A stretch of DNA of 64,000 bases from Stereocaulon alpinum (taxonomy: Eukaryota > Ascomycota > Lecanoromycetes > Lecanorales > Stereocaulaceae): contig JAEUBA010000002.1 in NCBI GenBank assembly GCA_018257865.1, forward strand, positions 124,001 to 188,000, read 5' to 3'. This document shows positions 20,811-31,431 of this stretch, one piece after another. Numbering within the stretch: the stretch's first letter is position 1; each line of letters opens with the position of its first letter. The notes below the pieces were generated by a model that was not told the DNA's origin, ran no database searches, and saw nothing but the letters and a program-made list of their open reading frames with translations. A program made the position numbers and the translations under genes.

Positions 20811-22294
20811 TCAAGCCTTCCTGCTCATCTTCTTTTCTTGCTTCTTTCCACTTTTCTCCCTCTCTTTCTCCAGGAACTTCCTCTGCTCCTCCGCGCTCAT
20901 TCCTTTCAGCTTGTTATCCCGCATCTCCTTCTTCTTCTTCTCGGCCTCAAATCGCCTGTCTTCCGCCTTTTCATCGTCGCTCGCCTTCCTCAGCTTCTTC
21001 TGTTCCTCTTCTCTTACTGTTTGAATCTTACGACGCACTTCGGGGCGAAAATGTGCATGCTGTGCGAGCATGTCCGGGAGGCGCAGGAAGTAATTGAAGA
21101 TGGGCAGAGTTGGCTCGTAGGCGTCTGCTTTGGTAGATGACGGAACTTTGAGAGAGATTGAAACGCGTTTCTTAGGATTGGTCTCATTAAGCCTGGATTA
21201 TGTCAGCTAGAATACACAGTGTGAGTAGATAAAGTGCGGCTTACTTTGATGGCTTGTCAAGCGGTTGGTCGGTAACGACAAGCCATTCGAAAGCATCGCC
21301 TGCGCTCTCAACAGCTTTGGCAAGCTCAGGTGTCAGAAGTGCATCTGTAATGGCTGCGCTTTCACTCATAGTAGTTGCCCACACCGGAAGGCGCTCGTGG
21401 TCCCTGGTGGTAGTGAGGGAAATGTCATAGCGGTCTTCTCGAATAGCACGCATTAGGTCCTTGTGCACCACCGCAAACACAAATTGATCATAGATGGAGC
21501 TCTTGCTCTTCGCTTGTGCTTCGATGGCGTCTAATTGCTTTTGGCTCTTTGCGGGAACAGTATCCCTTTCTCGTCCATCGAACACATAGGATGTTGCGTC
21601 CATCTTCTCAGCAGGAGCCCTCATACTGTCAAAGATGAAGCTAAGTAGGAACTCGACCAGGAGAGTTGCAGGGTTGTATCTCTTGTAGAGTGTAAGTTTC
21701 AAATCCGTGAAAGCAACATTCTGTCGGCCCGTTGCGTATGTGACATATTCCTGTGCGGTCTTCTCCTTGAGTAGCTCTTCAGGAATTACCGAGTCTTCCG
21801 ATGTTGTTGATTTAAGCAGACCGTTCGACTGGGCATCATCTGCTGTGGGCTCTTTCTTCCCACCAAAGCCAACTAGAGCATACTCTTTCTCTAGAGAAGG
21901 GGCGTGTGCTTCGATCCACCGCTTTGCCTTGCGCTTATTTGTACCACGTCCCCATATATGCAGACCGATGATGACAATGACGAATGGTAGAATGACTCCC
22001 TCGGCGTAAAAGTCCGATGGACTTGTTCGTTCCCAGACCCGGTACCATTTTGTGTAGACAACGTCTGTTCTGGATGTGGGTTCAGCTCCCAGAGCGGTCG
22101 CTGCTTGAGGCGCCACGGGTTTTATGGAGGCAGGCGATGGAGGTGGAGCTTCTGCGAAGTCGGGGAAGTCTAGGAACGGTTAGACGGTCGTCAATGGACT
22201 CGAGGGATAGGTGGGGATTGCTCGAACCGTCTTCAGTTGCCGGATTCGAAGGCGCCTTCTGACCTCCGAGGAGGCTTTTCAGATAGTCGGCCAT
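20811..22294 (-). CDS. CCDC47-like ER membrane protein (DUF1682)
   Basis: Member of the DUF1682 family; the animal member CCDC47 is part of the PAT complex that helps insert multi-span proteins in the ER. Exons are 22294-22228, 22169-21245 and 21192-20811 (introns 58 and 52 bp), 457 aa. The N terminus MADYLKSLLGGQK and the acidic DFPDFAEAP block precede a membrane span (VILPFVIVIIGLHIWG, about residues 80-97). The middle domain includes YATGRQNVAFTDLKLTLYKRYNP. The C terminus is a long highly charged helix (KKLRKASDDEKAEDRRFEAE...) typical of the family. The first exon is supplied by a GTTCGA donor that is weaker than usual but restores frame and the acidic block. Confidence 0.88.
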
Positions 22295-23533
22295 GAAGGG
22301 TCGGGGAAGGACAGGGGGGTCACAGGAACGACACGTAGTGCATCGTTATCACCAGGGCGTATGAAAGACGAGATTGTGTAAGAATGTATGTTCTTGGCGC
22401 ATACTCTGAAAAGGTTGACCTACGGCAAACTACTGTAGCGCGAAGCGAACCCTGAGCTCCTGGAGACACTGACAATAATAGCGATCATGATCCTCTAGAC
22501 CTACTTCGTCGCCAACCTCATTGCCCAAGAATACCACTTTCGATCATACATAGCTACGATCACAGCTGATGTCCTCACTATCTGAAAGATGGACATCGAA
22601 CGCTAGACCCCTGACATCTTCTTCTGTGCGGCAGCAGCATCAACGCTCTATCTGGGAAGCAGCATTGAGTCGAATCTCTACCAAGCTCTAAAGTACCTCA
22701 ATCATAGCAGCGCTGAGCATAGATTTGCTAGTTGCAGTTATGCACGGCTAAAATTGTTGAATTCCCAATTGTCTTAGCGCCAGCGATGGAATTGCTGCGT
22801 ACGCCTACCCTGCGTTATCACTCGAATACTTGGATCAAGGTAACGGCCGGTTAAGCGTTCAGAAGCCGTTAAAGAATGGGATAGAACAACAACATTATCA
22901 CGAGACTTTGAGAGGCCCCAGTCTTGGTTACGGAAAGATCTGGCGAGATGGCGAAGTCAGTAAAGACAGACTCTTGCGATTAGGTAGTGGGAAAGTCTGG
23001 AGGACTGTCATAGGTAGCCGTTGACAGCCCGCTCCCAGTGACAACAACCAGAGCCCGGGGTTTCATGGCGCACGGTCCCTGCCGTCGATCCTCTCGTCAC
23101 CTTCACCTTTCGCTACTAGTCTTGGGACTTGCCCTTGGATCTTCAATTGGCCTATTATGGCTGGATGGATCCTCGAATGGGGACCCTCCTACGCACTATC
23201 CAAAAAGTCCAAAAAGCCTGCTGCGAGACCGAGAAGCACGGAGTACTAAAGAAGTTTGATCGCTTTGGACTTCGCCGCTAATGCATTCTTACGGCACGGT
23301 CCTCGAACGACTTGCATGACCTCAAGATAAGCTACTTTAGCCTTCGGTCATCTCACGTGTGTGCGGAGCACATCGACTCGGCCTTCAGACTTTCCTCTGA
23401 GCTTCTGAGCGTGTCAATGCTTCAATGCGTCTCAATCATCTGGTTTCTTGCACTCCCGTCTCAAGTCTCGCTCCGGGATCGAGGCAGGTTTTGCAAGTCT
23501 CGAATTGGTTCTGCGCATCTGTTCGAGTGTATA
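22295..23533. other. Divergent intergenic region, CCDC47-like / UstYa-like
   Basis: About 1.24 kb between divergent genes. No gene, RNA or repeat is recognised. The start of the accessory stretch (23-27 kb) is near its right side. Confidence 0.45.
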
Positions 23534-24409
23534 ATGGCGCCGAATGCTACCTATATCCCTCTACAGCCGTCTTCGTCCGACGATGAACAGGATTCACATA
23601 ACCTCCAGCCTACCCCAGGTCGTAAGGTCTCTTGGAAAGATGGCGCTCTGATATTGCTAGCTATCACGAACACCATTTTCATATTGCTCGTTTTCAGAGA
23701 TGACCTTCAACGAACGAAGACATCCTTTCCAGACTTCTATAAGACCATTGCTTGCTAATGGAAGACTTCAAGCACTGATGTGAGTGATAAGGGGGGATTC
23801 ACACCAAGCCTGGAGCGTTGATCAAATACGAATGGTGGAGCACCTATGGCTCTCCGAACAGAAGTGACAACCAGACCGTAGACGACGCTTGGAACGTAAT
23901 CCATCCCGCTCACGGGTTCATTGCTCTCGACCACGGATACGCGGCGAAAAAGAAGTTACCCGAGACACTGGAATATCCAAGTGACCCCACAAAGGGCATC
24001 TATGTTATCGAAGCTTATCATCAATTCCATTGCCTGGTACGTTCTATCATGCAATTGCCAACAGCTGCGTTTCTCACTAGCTGAATCAAAGATACGCATA
24101 CGCAAAGTATACTTCCAGCTGGCGAGAGGCGAGACAATTATGGATCCTGGAGGACATCACCACGCTGATCATTGCTTTGAAATTTTGAGGCAATACGTTG
24201 TGTGTACTGCGAGCGACACGCCATTGTACTTCTTTGGTAATGTAACGGCAGATGGGCAGCCAAGGCAATGTAGGGACTGGAATGTGCTAAAAGAATGGGC
24301 TTCGGGAAACACAGCTTGCGTGAGAGATAGCGATGTTGGGTTGCCATTGATAGAATATTCTGGACATTGTGATGACGGTGGAGATGGGCTGGAGATCACA
24401 GGGCTATGA
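23534..24409 (+). CDS. UstYa-like (DUF3328) protein, exon structure unresolved
   Basis: UstYa-family proteins are single-span membrane enzymes that oxidise peptides or other metabolites in fungal biosynthetic clusters. Exon 1 (from 23534) encodes MAPNATYIPLQPSSSDDE and a membrane span (DGALILLAITNTIFILLVF), then reaches a TAA at 23756. A second segment (about 23791-24036) carries IKYEWWSTYGSPN and the first HxxHC motif (YHQFHCL). A clean 55-bp intron (24037-24091) leads to the last exon (24092-24409) with the second motif (HADHCFEILRQYVVC). Both metal-binding motifs are intact. No GT-AG splice joins segments 1 and 2 in frame, so the gene carries a frameshift there or uses an unusual splice. 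The MFS transporter is its convergent neighbour. Confidence 0.75.
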
Positions 24410-24740
24410 AGCTTAAATTCCACGAAGCCAACGCAGGTGGCTTAACGGCTTCATTTTCTCAGACTTCCATTTACTAACACAGGAGATGGAGTAGCCCGGC
24501 GTGCTCGTCAGTCTCTGTCTAACGGTTGCTCACGATGTAATGCTACTAACCCATAGCTGATCACCGGTCAAGGATCAGCCGGCTTCTTCACGACCCTAAA
24601 ACGGCATAGGATGCTCACCAGGAACAACTGGGAAGCTGCGAAGATAGCTTGACACTACGAAACCTAGGAGCTTAGTCGGCAAGGAAAAGGCAAACCTAGA
24701 GTCTTCCAGAACGCCCCTAATGACCTAATTCGGTCACCAA

Positions 24741-26806
24741 TTAGCATTCGTTCTGTAAGTTAGTACGATAGCAGTAAAGTTGGAACGACATTTCTCACAT
24801 GAACTATAGCAAAGACTATACTTTACCTCTTCTTTTGACGGCACATCTGAGATCCCTCGTCGCAAAATATTCTCAAACAACGTCTCATATACCGTGGCAT
24901 AAGTTCCAACACTCAATATTACGCCAATCTGCTGGCTCAGATAATACACACCGACGGCGGTGCCGTGTTGCTCTGCGGGTGCACAGGCTGTCAAGCCGAC
25001 GAATTGAGCGTTGAGGCCCATTCCGAAGCCGAAGCCCGCTCCGATAGAGTACATGGATTCCCACATATTTATTTTGTGCCGCCATTCCAGAGCCATGAGC
25101 AGATAAGCTATTAATGAGAATACCGAGGAGACCATCGTCAATGTTTTGTACTGCAACGTTCTATTTGGTAAATTTAACATTGTCAGCCCCTTTTCAACCA
25201 TGTGCAAGTAACGGACTCTAGTGGGGACCTTTTTCTTACCTGCTTACAACAACACCTGCAATCAATGCACCTACTGCATTCCCTACCGTGGATGGTACAA
25301 GGTAAGCTCCGGCAGCGGCGTCGCTTACGTCTTGGGTGCGGATAAATTAAGGCGAAATTTGCGCCAATACCTACAGTGGCGATCAGAGCTGACATGACAA
25401 GCATGGATCATCAGACTAACGCCGACGCGAGCACCGCAAAGAAGGACCTGAACGAGACACATCGCACCAATACCGTTGGTTTGAAGAAGCCTTGGGGGTA
25501 TCAACGGTCTCTTGGCCCAGTCTATTTCAACGAAGACGAGAGCTGCCACTAACAGCATGCATCCAACGGCCACGGTAACTATGATGGGATCAGACCAAGC
25601 GAGCGTCTTTCCTCCAAGATTTGTTACAGCAAGGGCAGTAGTGATACTTGTACCGAAGAAGACAGCCCCAAGCCAATCAATGTCACGCAACGAGGCACTG
25701 CTGGCGCGAGACACACCACTACCTTCATTCCCTTTTCGGTTTGACTCAGGCTCAAATTTCCAAGCCACGAGAAGACTAGAGACGAGGGCCAGCGGGACTT
25801 GACCAAGGAATGACCTACCAAAACGTCAATCAAACTCAGGAAACGAGAGTTTCCCACAAGCTCGAAGGGGCTACAAGCTTTGGCAGCTTGGATTGCTGCT
25901 GTCGTATTAAATAGCGACGATACATACCATCTCCACCCCACAGCATCAGCCAGCAGGCCCCCCAATGGCGCCCCACAACTTCTTCCGCTGATGGCAGCTA
26001 CATTCACATAACTTCTTAAGACGGCAGTCTGCCCGTAAGTTGATATGTCTATTTGCAAATCATTCGCTTTAGCTGCTGATTTTTACCGAATTGTACATGA
26101 TGCTCACCTTTGATGATAATGGAGATCATGGTGACCATGCCACCGCCCCCAATGCCTGCGAACACCCTTCCAGCTATGGTTTGCTCGAGGGATGTTGCTG
26201 TCCCGCTGAGTTGATGATAGATTGAGTCAGGGATAATTATCACAGATTTTGGAACAGGGACTGCTAGGACTGCAGGCAACTTACGATATGACACATCTAA
26301 CCGTAAACAAGCAATAAGCAGCCAAAAGAGGCCTTTTCCGGCCATAGATGTCACTGATGCTTCCATACTATGCGGTATCAACACCAGGGAACAACTTCTA
26401 CAAGGTAAAAGAACTCTATGTTCGGAATCGAAAAATTCTCAAGACTATCAAACAGCTCAGATAGGAGGACTAACGACGGGCATTGCATAACAGTATCCCA
26501 GATTGTACGCCATCAACAACCATGGTCCTTGAGAATGTTTGTGGAATTCGGATGCGATCAAGCTATAAGATCCAGTGACAAAGAGCTCGTCTGCGCTAGC
26601 AAGAAATACCCCTAAAAGTACCAGGCAGTCAGACTTGTGGGATGATTGGAAGCGACTATGTGAGACTTGCCGAAGAGAGCTACGGCGAGGGTTAAGATCT
26701 TTGTGGAGGTGACTTTGCTCATTCCTTGATCAGAACTTGGGACCACTCCATTTTCGGAGGCAAGTAGTGGTCTTCGCTCGTCAATGTGTTCGTTGGTACC
26801 AGGCAT
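24741..26806 (-). CDS. MFS drug/DHA-type transporter with one in-frame stop
   Basis: Multi-span proton antiporter of the major facilitator superfamily; the substrate is unknown. Nine exons splice in frame: 26806-26671, 26611-26475, 26367-26285, 26205-26108, 26048-25928, 25814-25421, 25370-25240, 25160-24827 and 24752-24741 (482 codons). Family blocks include VFLASADELFVTGSY, YGSISDIYGRKRPLLAAY (motif A), AGRVFAGIGGGGM and LSQQIGVILSVGTYA. Intron 1 (26670-26612) starts GCAAGT, a GC-AG intron. A TAA at 25349-25347 interrupts exon 7 eight codons after its splice site, inside a conserved run (QISP-stop-FIRTQDVSD). The C terminus also ends soon after the last span, shorter than relatives. I read it as a recently inactivated or mis-assembled gene. 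Confidence 0.7.
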
Positions 26807-27658
26807 GGTAGGTCTTCCCAGAGTGATCGAAGTGAGAGGAAACGGACGTCAAGCGAAGGGATCAGCCATCTCCATTATAAAAGATATAATCATGTGACAG
26901 CAAGTTTCGCCCGAAGCTGAACGATATGCGCGCTAATCCCATAGGTTGAAAAGATTGGCCTTTGAAAGTCGGGCCTGCTCCCCCGTTTTCGTTCTGAGAA
27001 TCTCCACTGATATGATCCAGGATTATGACTTGCGCTCCATTTTCGAGAAGTGTGTGTTGATGTTCTCGCGAGGGAGCTAGTGCTTTCTTGAGATGAGATC
27101 CGAGCTCGGACAACTTCAATGCCGGGTTTATAACCCCCCTCTTTGATCATTTAGAGCCAATCACCACGCAAAACTGGCGATCGTGACCTTGTGATTACCA
27201 CGTGCGGACAGCTCTGACAGCGTCTGTTGCGTACTGTGCCATGTTGTTACGAGTCCTGACCGAGTATTTCCGAAGCTGTGGCACTGTGCAAACGTCAGCG
27301 AATCCTGAGTCGTGAAAGTGACTTGTAGAAGTATGAATCAGCAAGAGAGTTGGACAAGAGGAGGATTTGAAGTATTACACTGTCGGTTAGATGCGTGCTA
27401 TGGGAACGCGTGCGTTGGACGTGGAGTAAGTATGCGCAATTTGGGGAATATATCTCGGCGTGAAGGCTTCCTTTCGAGTATGCCATTCCTCCTCCAGGCA
27501 GATGTTACAAGCTGAGTATCTGGAGTTGGCCTCCAAGACGAATTATATTGCATGCTTATCTAACAAGGGCAATTAGTAGATATCGATTCCTGAACAATCA
27601 CGCTGTCACTACTCCAAGCACCCGCTACCCCCTCGCATCGTGCTCTGTGTCCCGTTGC
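26807..27658. other. Intergenic region, MFS promoter and VIT/VWA 3' side
   Basis: About 850 bp. Open frames up to 86 codons overlap each other on the minus strand and look random. No precursor-peptide repeat was found here, although I looked because of the UstYa-like neighbour. Confidence 0.45.
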
Positions 27659-30517
27659 CTACTTTGACCCAGTGATCAACTCCTCAGCCCAAGCCCACCA
27701 CTCTTCCGCAGCTTTGCCATCTACAACCCCCACGCCAGCCAACCAATCTCTAGCCTTATCAACACACATTTCCCACGCCTCCTTCTCGGCTCCCATTTTC
27801 TTCTCCAAGTAATTTATGGCAAGAATGGTCGCCCACGACCGCAAGTCCAACCCTTCGGGTACTTTATGCTGTTCTGACACTGCTACAATGTTTAGGAGTG
27901 GAGCATCGAAATCCCAGAATCCTTCAAAACTCTGCAAGGAAATCAACCTCTGCAGTGGATCCTTCTCCTCAGGAGCCGTTTCCTCAGCATCCTGCTCAAA
28001 CTCCTCGGCGCAACGCTCTACCTCTACTGGCATGAGACACTGTCCTCTCTCACTGACCGCTTCATAGGGCACAGATGGTAGTAGCGTGGACGGAGCGGGC
28101 TTGCTTGCTGCTCTGGAAGCAAGCTGTCGGCGAGGTGCGTTGCCGCCGAATGATTGGCGGGCTTTCGGGACGCGCGAAAATGAACCCCACCAACTGACAG
28201 CACCAGTTGGGGCGGCCATTGAGAGTGTGGCTGACGCCGACTTGTATGCATGGCGCGTATTATTGGGATGGCCAAATGTGTTGGAGTTTGTGGAACGGAA
28301 AAGGCTGCCGCTCGAAGCAGACCCCGAAATATGAGGAGCAGCGTAAGAATTGGCGTGTGAGCTATAGTCAGGAGCATCAGCCAGCTGACCGGTGTTGCGT
28401 GGCTGGCCAATATCAGCATCGACAATTTTGGTACGCTCCGGTATTTTAATATCTGATTCGACAGCGACAAATGAAGTGTATTTGCCAGCGATCTGATATT
28501 CAACGCCGAGTCGAACGGCTTCGCGTTCAACCATTGACTCGAATTTCTCCGCATACTTTGCTTTGACCGGAGTACCTGTGTTATCGCTGGCATGAACGAG
28601 CCAGCCACGGCCTTCTTGCAGCTCTACTATTGCTTTCTTGGCAGCGAGCTGGTGGACAGTCTCGCCGGGCTGCTCAAGAACTTCAATTGGAATTTCCATT
28701 TGGAAAGGATAATCTGCAGAATGTCCTTTCACAATGACCGACTTGGGAGTACCGTGAGCAGCATCTGGAGACATCATGATATAAACAGTAGTCCGACTGA
28801 ACGGGTAGAGAGGTGGTATGTCATGCGGCGTCTGTAAAAGCTTTGGTACCGGGACATTAGGTAGATGTGTGTAACGAGCTTGGCCATCAGCGTCCAACAT
28901 CTGAGTATCCGCCTCTTCTTCACCTTCGGTACTGACACGAGCAGAAGTTGCGACATCTCGCTCCACTTGCGAGTCGTATGATTCACTCCCATCAACTGCA
29001 ATGATTCGAAGGCTGTCAGTGACTTTCTCGACCAAGACATAGTCATCATCATCTTCTGTTCGATATTGAAGCTCGACCGTGTAGGCACCATTGTCTGGGG
29101 TGAGTGCACCTTTCAACATGCGAACGATTTTTCCGTCGAATTTTTCTCCTTCACCAACAGCTTGCGCAAAGCCGTTACCGGCTCTAGCCACACCCTCAAT
29201 CAACGCACTTGACACCGAATTGCCAACCCCAAGAGCAAAGACCCGCAAAGACTTCTTGCTTTTCGCAACTGAGCTGTTCAGATATTCGAAGAGGTCTTCT
29301 TGCTGCCAAATGTCCCCGTCCGTTGCAAGAATGACTGAGAGGTTCTCATTTGGATCGCGTGAGTCAATGGACGCTCTAATAGCACTTAGTGTCTCAGTCC
29401 CTCCGTAATTACCATTGAGACCCTTGAGGAGGTTGAGCGCTTTGTCAAGAGACTCCTTTCCATACTCTTGGCTTTTTGGAAAGAGGAATGTGTAGCCGTT
29501 ACCGAAAAGGCAAATATTGAATTTTATACCAACAGGAAGAGACTTCAGGAATACTTTGAGTGCAGCGACCAGGGTTTGAGTTCGGTTACCTTGCATACTG
29601 CCACTTTGATCGGCAACAAATATGACTTCTGGCTTTGAAAGCTGGGTTGGAAGCTGCGGAACGAGGGTTACCATCAAAGCCCGTTGCCAGGGAATAATAG
29701 GGTGAGCTTCCAATAGTGCCGTTGGCTTACCGCTATCATGGTACATGATTTCGAGGACAAAATCTTTGTCCAAGGCCGAAGTCCCCAGGGACAAAGTAGC
29801 AGATGCACGAGACAGGTGAGGTAATTCGGATGATTTCTTCGAAGTTCTTCCTAGAGTCACTGCAATTGGGTGGCTTGGCGATCTCACTTCTCGGACATGG
29901 GACTCTTCCGGCATGCTGATGTCAACAGTGATAGCAATACCTCCTAACGAGGTAGACGAATCAAGGCTGCTCTCACTATGTCCATACCGAGGGCTAATCT
30001 TCGTGGGCAGAGTGAAACGAATTCCATCGGCACCGACATCGTGCTTGAGTTCTCCGCTATAAGTGATCCTGACCAATAGCTTCTCGCCGGCAGGGATGTT
30101 GCCAAGGCTAGTTATGAACACATCAGAGGTAGCACCTTGCTCCAGCAGCCCGGCCGTCTCACCACGAGCCACAGCTTCATCGTACACTTCCTTGGCCTTG
30201 ATCTTCTCTTTCACAATACCACTAATGACTCGAGATCCAATCTCACAGCTGAAGCCGACTACACTGACACCCTCGTAGAGCGGAAACACATATCTGCATT
30301 CTTTGATCTCTTCTGTTGACGACGGGTTAACAAATGTCTGGGTCAGCGCAGTCTTCGAAGCAGTTGATACGATGGTAGTATGGGCGACTAAATCGACTTG
30401 AGGCAGGTAGCTCTTGACAGGGTGAATGTTGGCGGTTTGGTCTGACGAGGGGTATACCATATAATAACAACCACAGTGGGGAGACATCGTGCCACGGGGA
30501 GGCAGATTGGTTCGCAT
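27659..30517 (-). CDS. VIT and von Willebrand A domain protein
   Basis: Single exon. It has the architecture of inter-alpha-trypsin-inhibitor heavy chains: an N-terminal VIT domain (about 30-160, with TQTFVNPSSTEEIKECRYVFPLYEGVSV and ARGETAGLLEQ) and a VWA domain (about 290-460) whose metal site starts FVADQSGSMQG (DxSxS). The C-terminal half is Ser/Ala-rich with a final helical module (FEGFWDFDAPLLNIVAV, residues after 860), found with VIT/VWA in fungi. No signal peptide is seen, so it is probably intracellular. The open frame continues up to 30577, but its first codon there is GTG. Real ATGs are at 30517 (952 aa) and 30487; the second gives MSPHCGCYYMVYPS, closest to the family start. Confidence 0.85.
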   Translation of the reverse strand: MRTNLPPRGTMSPHCGCYYMVYPSSDQTANIHPVKSYLPQVDLVAHTTIVSTASKTALTQTFVNPSSTEEIKECRYVFPLYEGVSVVGFSCEIGSRVISGIVKEKIKAKEVYDEAVARGETAGLLEQGATSDVFITSLGNIPAGEKLLVRITYSGELKHDVGADGIRFTLPTKISPRYGHSESSLDSSTSLGGIAITVDISMPEESHVREVRSPSHPIAVTLGRTSKKSSELPHLSRASATLSLGTSALDKDFVLEIMYHDSGKPTALLEAHPIIPWQRALMVTLVPQLPTQLSKPEVIFVADQSGSMQGNRTQTLVAALKVFLKSLPVGIKFNICLFGNGYTFLFPKSQEYGKESLDKALNLLKGLNGNYGGTETLSAIRASIDSRDPNENLSVILATDGDIWQQEDLFEYLNSSVAKSKKSLRVFALGVGNSVSSALIEGVARAGNGFAQAVGEGEKFDGKIVRMLKGALTPDNGAYTVELQYRTEDDDDYVLVEKVTDSLRIIAVDGSESYDSQVERDVATSARVSTEGEEEADTQMLDADGQARYTHLPNVPVPKLLQTPHDIPPLYPFSRTTVYIMMSPDAAHGTPKSVIVKGHSADYPFQMEIPIEVLEQPGETVHQLAAKKAIVELQEGRGWLVHASDNTGTPVKAKYAEKFESMVEREAVRLGVEYQIAGKYTSFVAVESDIKIPERTKIVDADIGQPRNTGQLADAPDYSSHANSYAAPHISGSASSGSLFRSTNSNTFGHPNNTRHAYKSASATLSMAAPTGAVSWWGSFSRVPKARQSFGGNAPRRQLASRAASKPAPSTLLPSVPYEAVSERGQCLMPVEVERCAEEFEQDAEETAPEEKDPLQRLISLQSFEGFWDFDAPLLNIVAVSEQHKVPEGLDLRSWATILAINYLEKKMGAEKEAWEMCVDKARDWLAGVGVVDGKAAEEWWAWAEELITGSK

Positions 30518-31431
30518 AGTATTCGTTGTTCTATATTCTAATGTGTGAAGTAACAGAAAACGAGAGAGTCCATACACAAGACGCGTGAGAGAAGAAGAAG
30601 TAGTAGTGGGACGGCCCCCCTTTTAATTATTCTGATGGCTGTTGCCTAAGAGTTGATAAGGAAACAGGAAAGCGGGGAAAGGAAGGAATGTACGGGCATC
30701 TGGAGTTCAAAACTGGAATGAAGCGGGAGGATCGCTTGTGAGTCAAGCATCGATAGGTCAAGCTAGCTCTGTTTGGAGAACATTTGTCCTGCCAAGCCTT
30801 CCATCAGAAACCCCAGACGAAGTGTGCGCAGTGAGTGAATAAACAAGTAGACCAAAACTTGGGGCATTACATCGGAAAGACACGGTCGATATGTGTTTCA
30901 TAGTCTAAGAGGAGTAATCTACCTAGCCTGTAAGGCAGCAGCAGACGCTTACTGGTGTTGATGGTTGCTGGCGCAGCTTTGCGAGACCTTCAACGCGTTT
31001 TCAGGCTTTCAGAGACGTCCCAATGAAGAGCTTCTCCAATGACTTATACTAAGAGTAGAAATAGGCCGGGTGCATCGATCTTGGAATGGAAGAGATTGTT
31101 AATCTATTAACGAGGCGCGCGAGGCTGACAGCACAAGACACTGACACAACCCCATCGCAATAGCATGGTCCACTAGACAGTAGCCTGATGAGGAACTTCC
31201 CGTCTCATCCCGTACCACTTGAAGGTGCCTATGCTATGATGCCGCCAAGTGCAAGGCATCTAAGGAGGGCTGAAGTCGTCCAAAAAGGGGTAAGGAAGGT
31301 GGATGAAGCCTTGGCTGATCCGGCGCTTACCCGAGTTGCCCAGGGGCCGGCAACACTTCGGCTATTCTCGGTAGACCTTGATGTTTTACTTCTCAACATG
31401 GTCTCTGACTCACTGAGAAGTTGACATTTAG
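30518..31431. promoter_or_regulatory. Divergent upstream region, VIT-VWA / arginyl-tRNA synthetase
   Basis: About 910 bp between divergent start codons. A CT/GA-rich block lies near 30590-30625 (gagagaagaagaagtagtag), just upstream of the VIT gene. No factor site is assigned. Confidence 0.4.
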
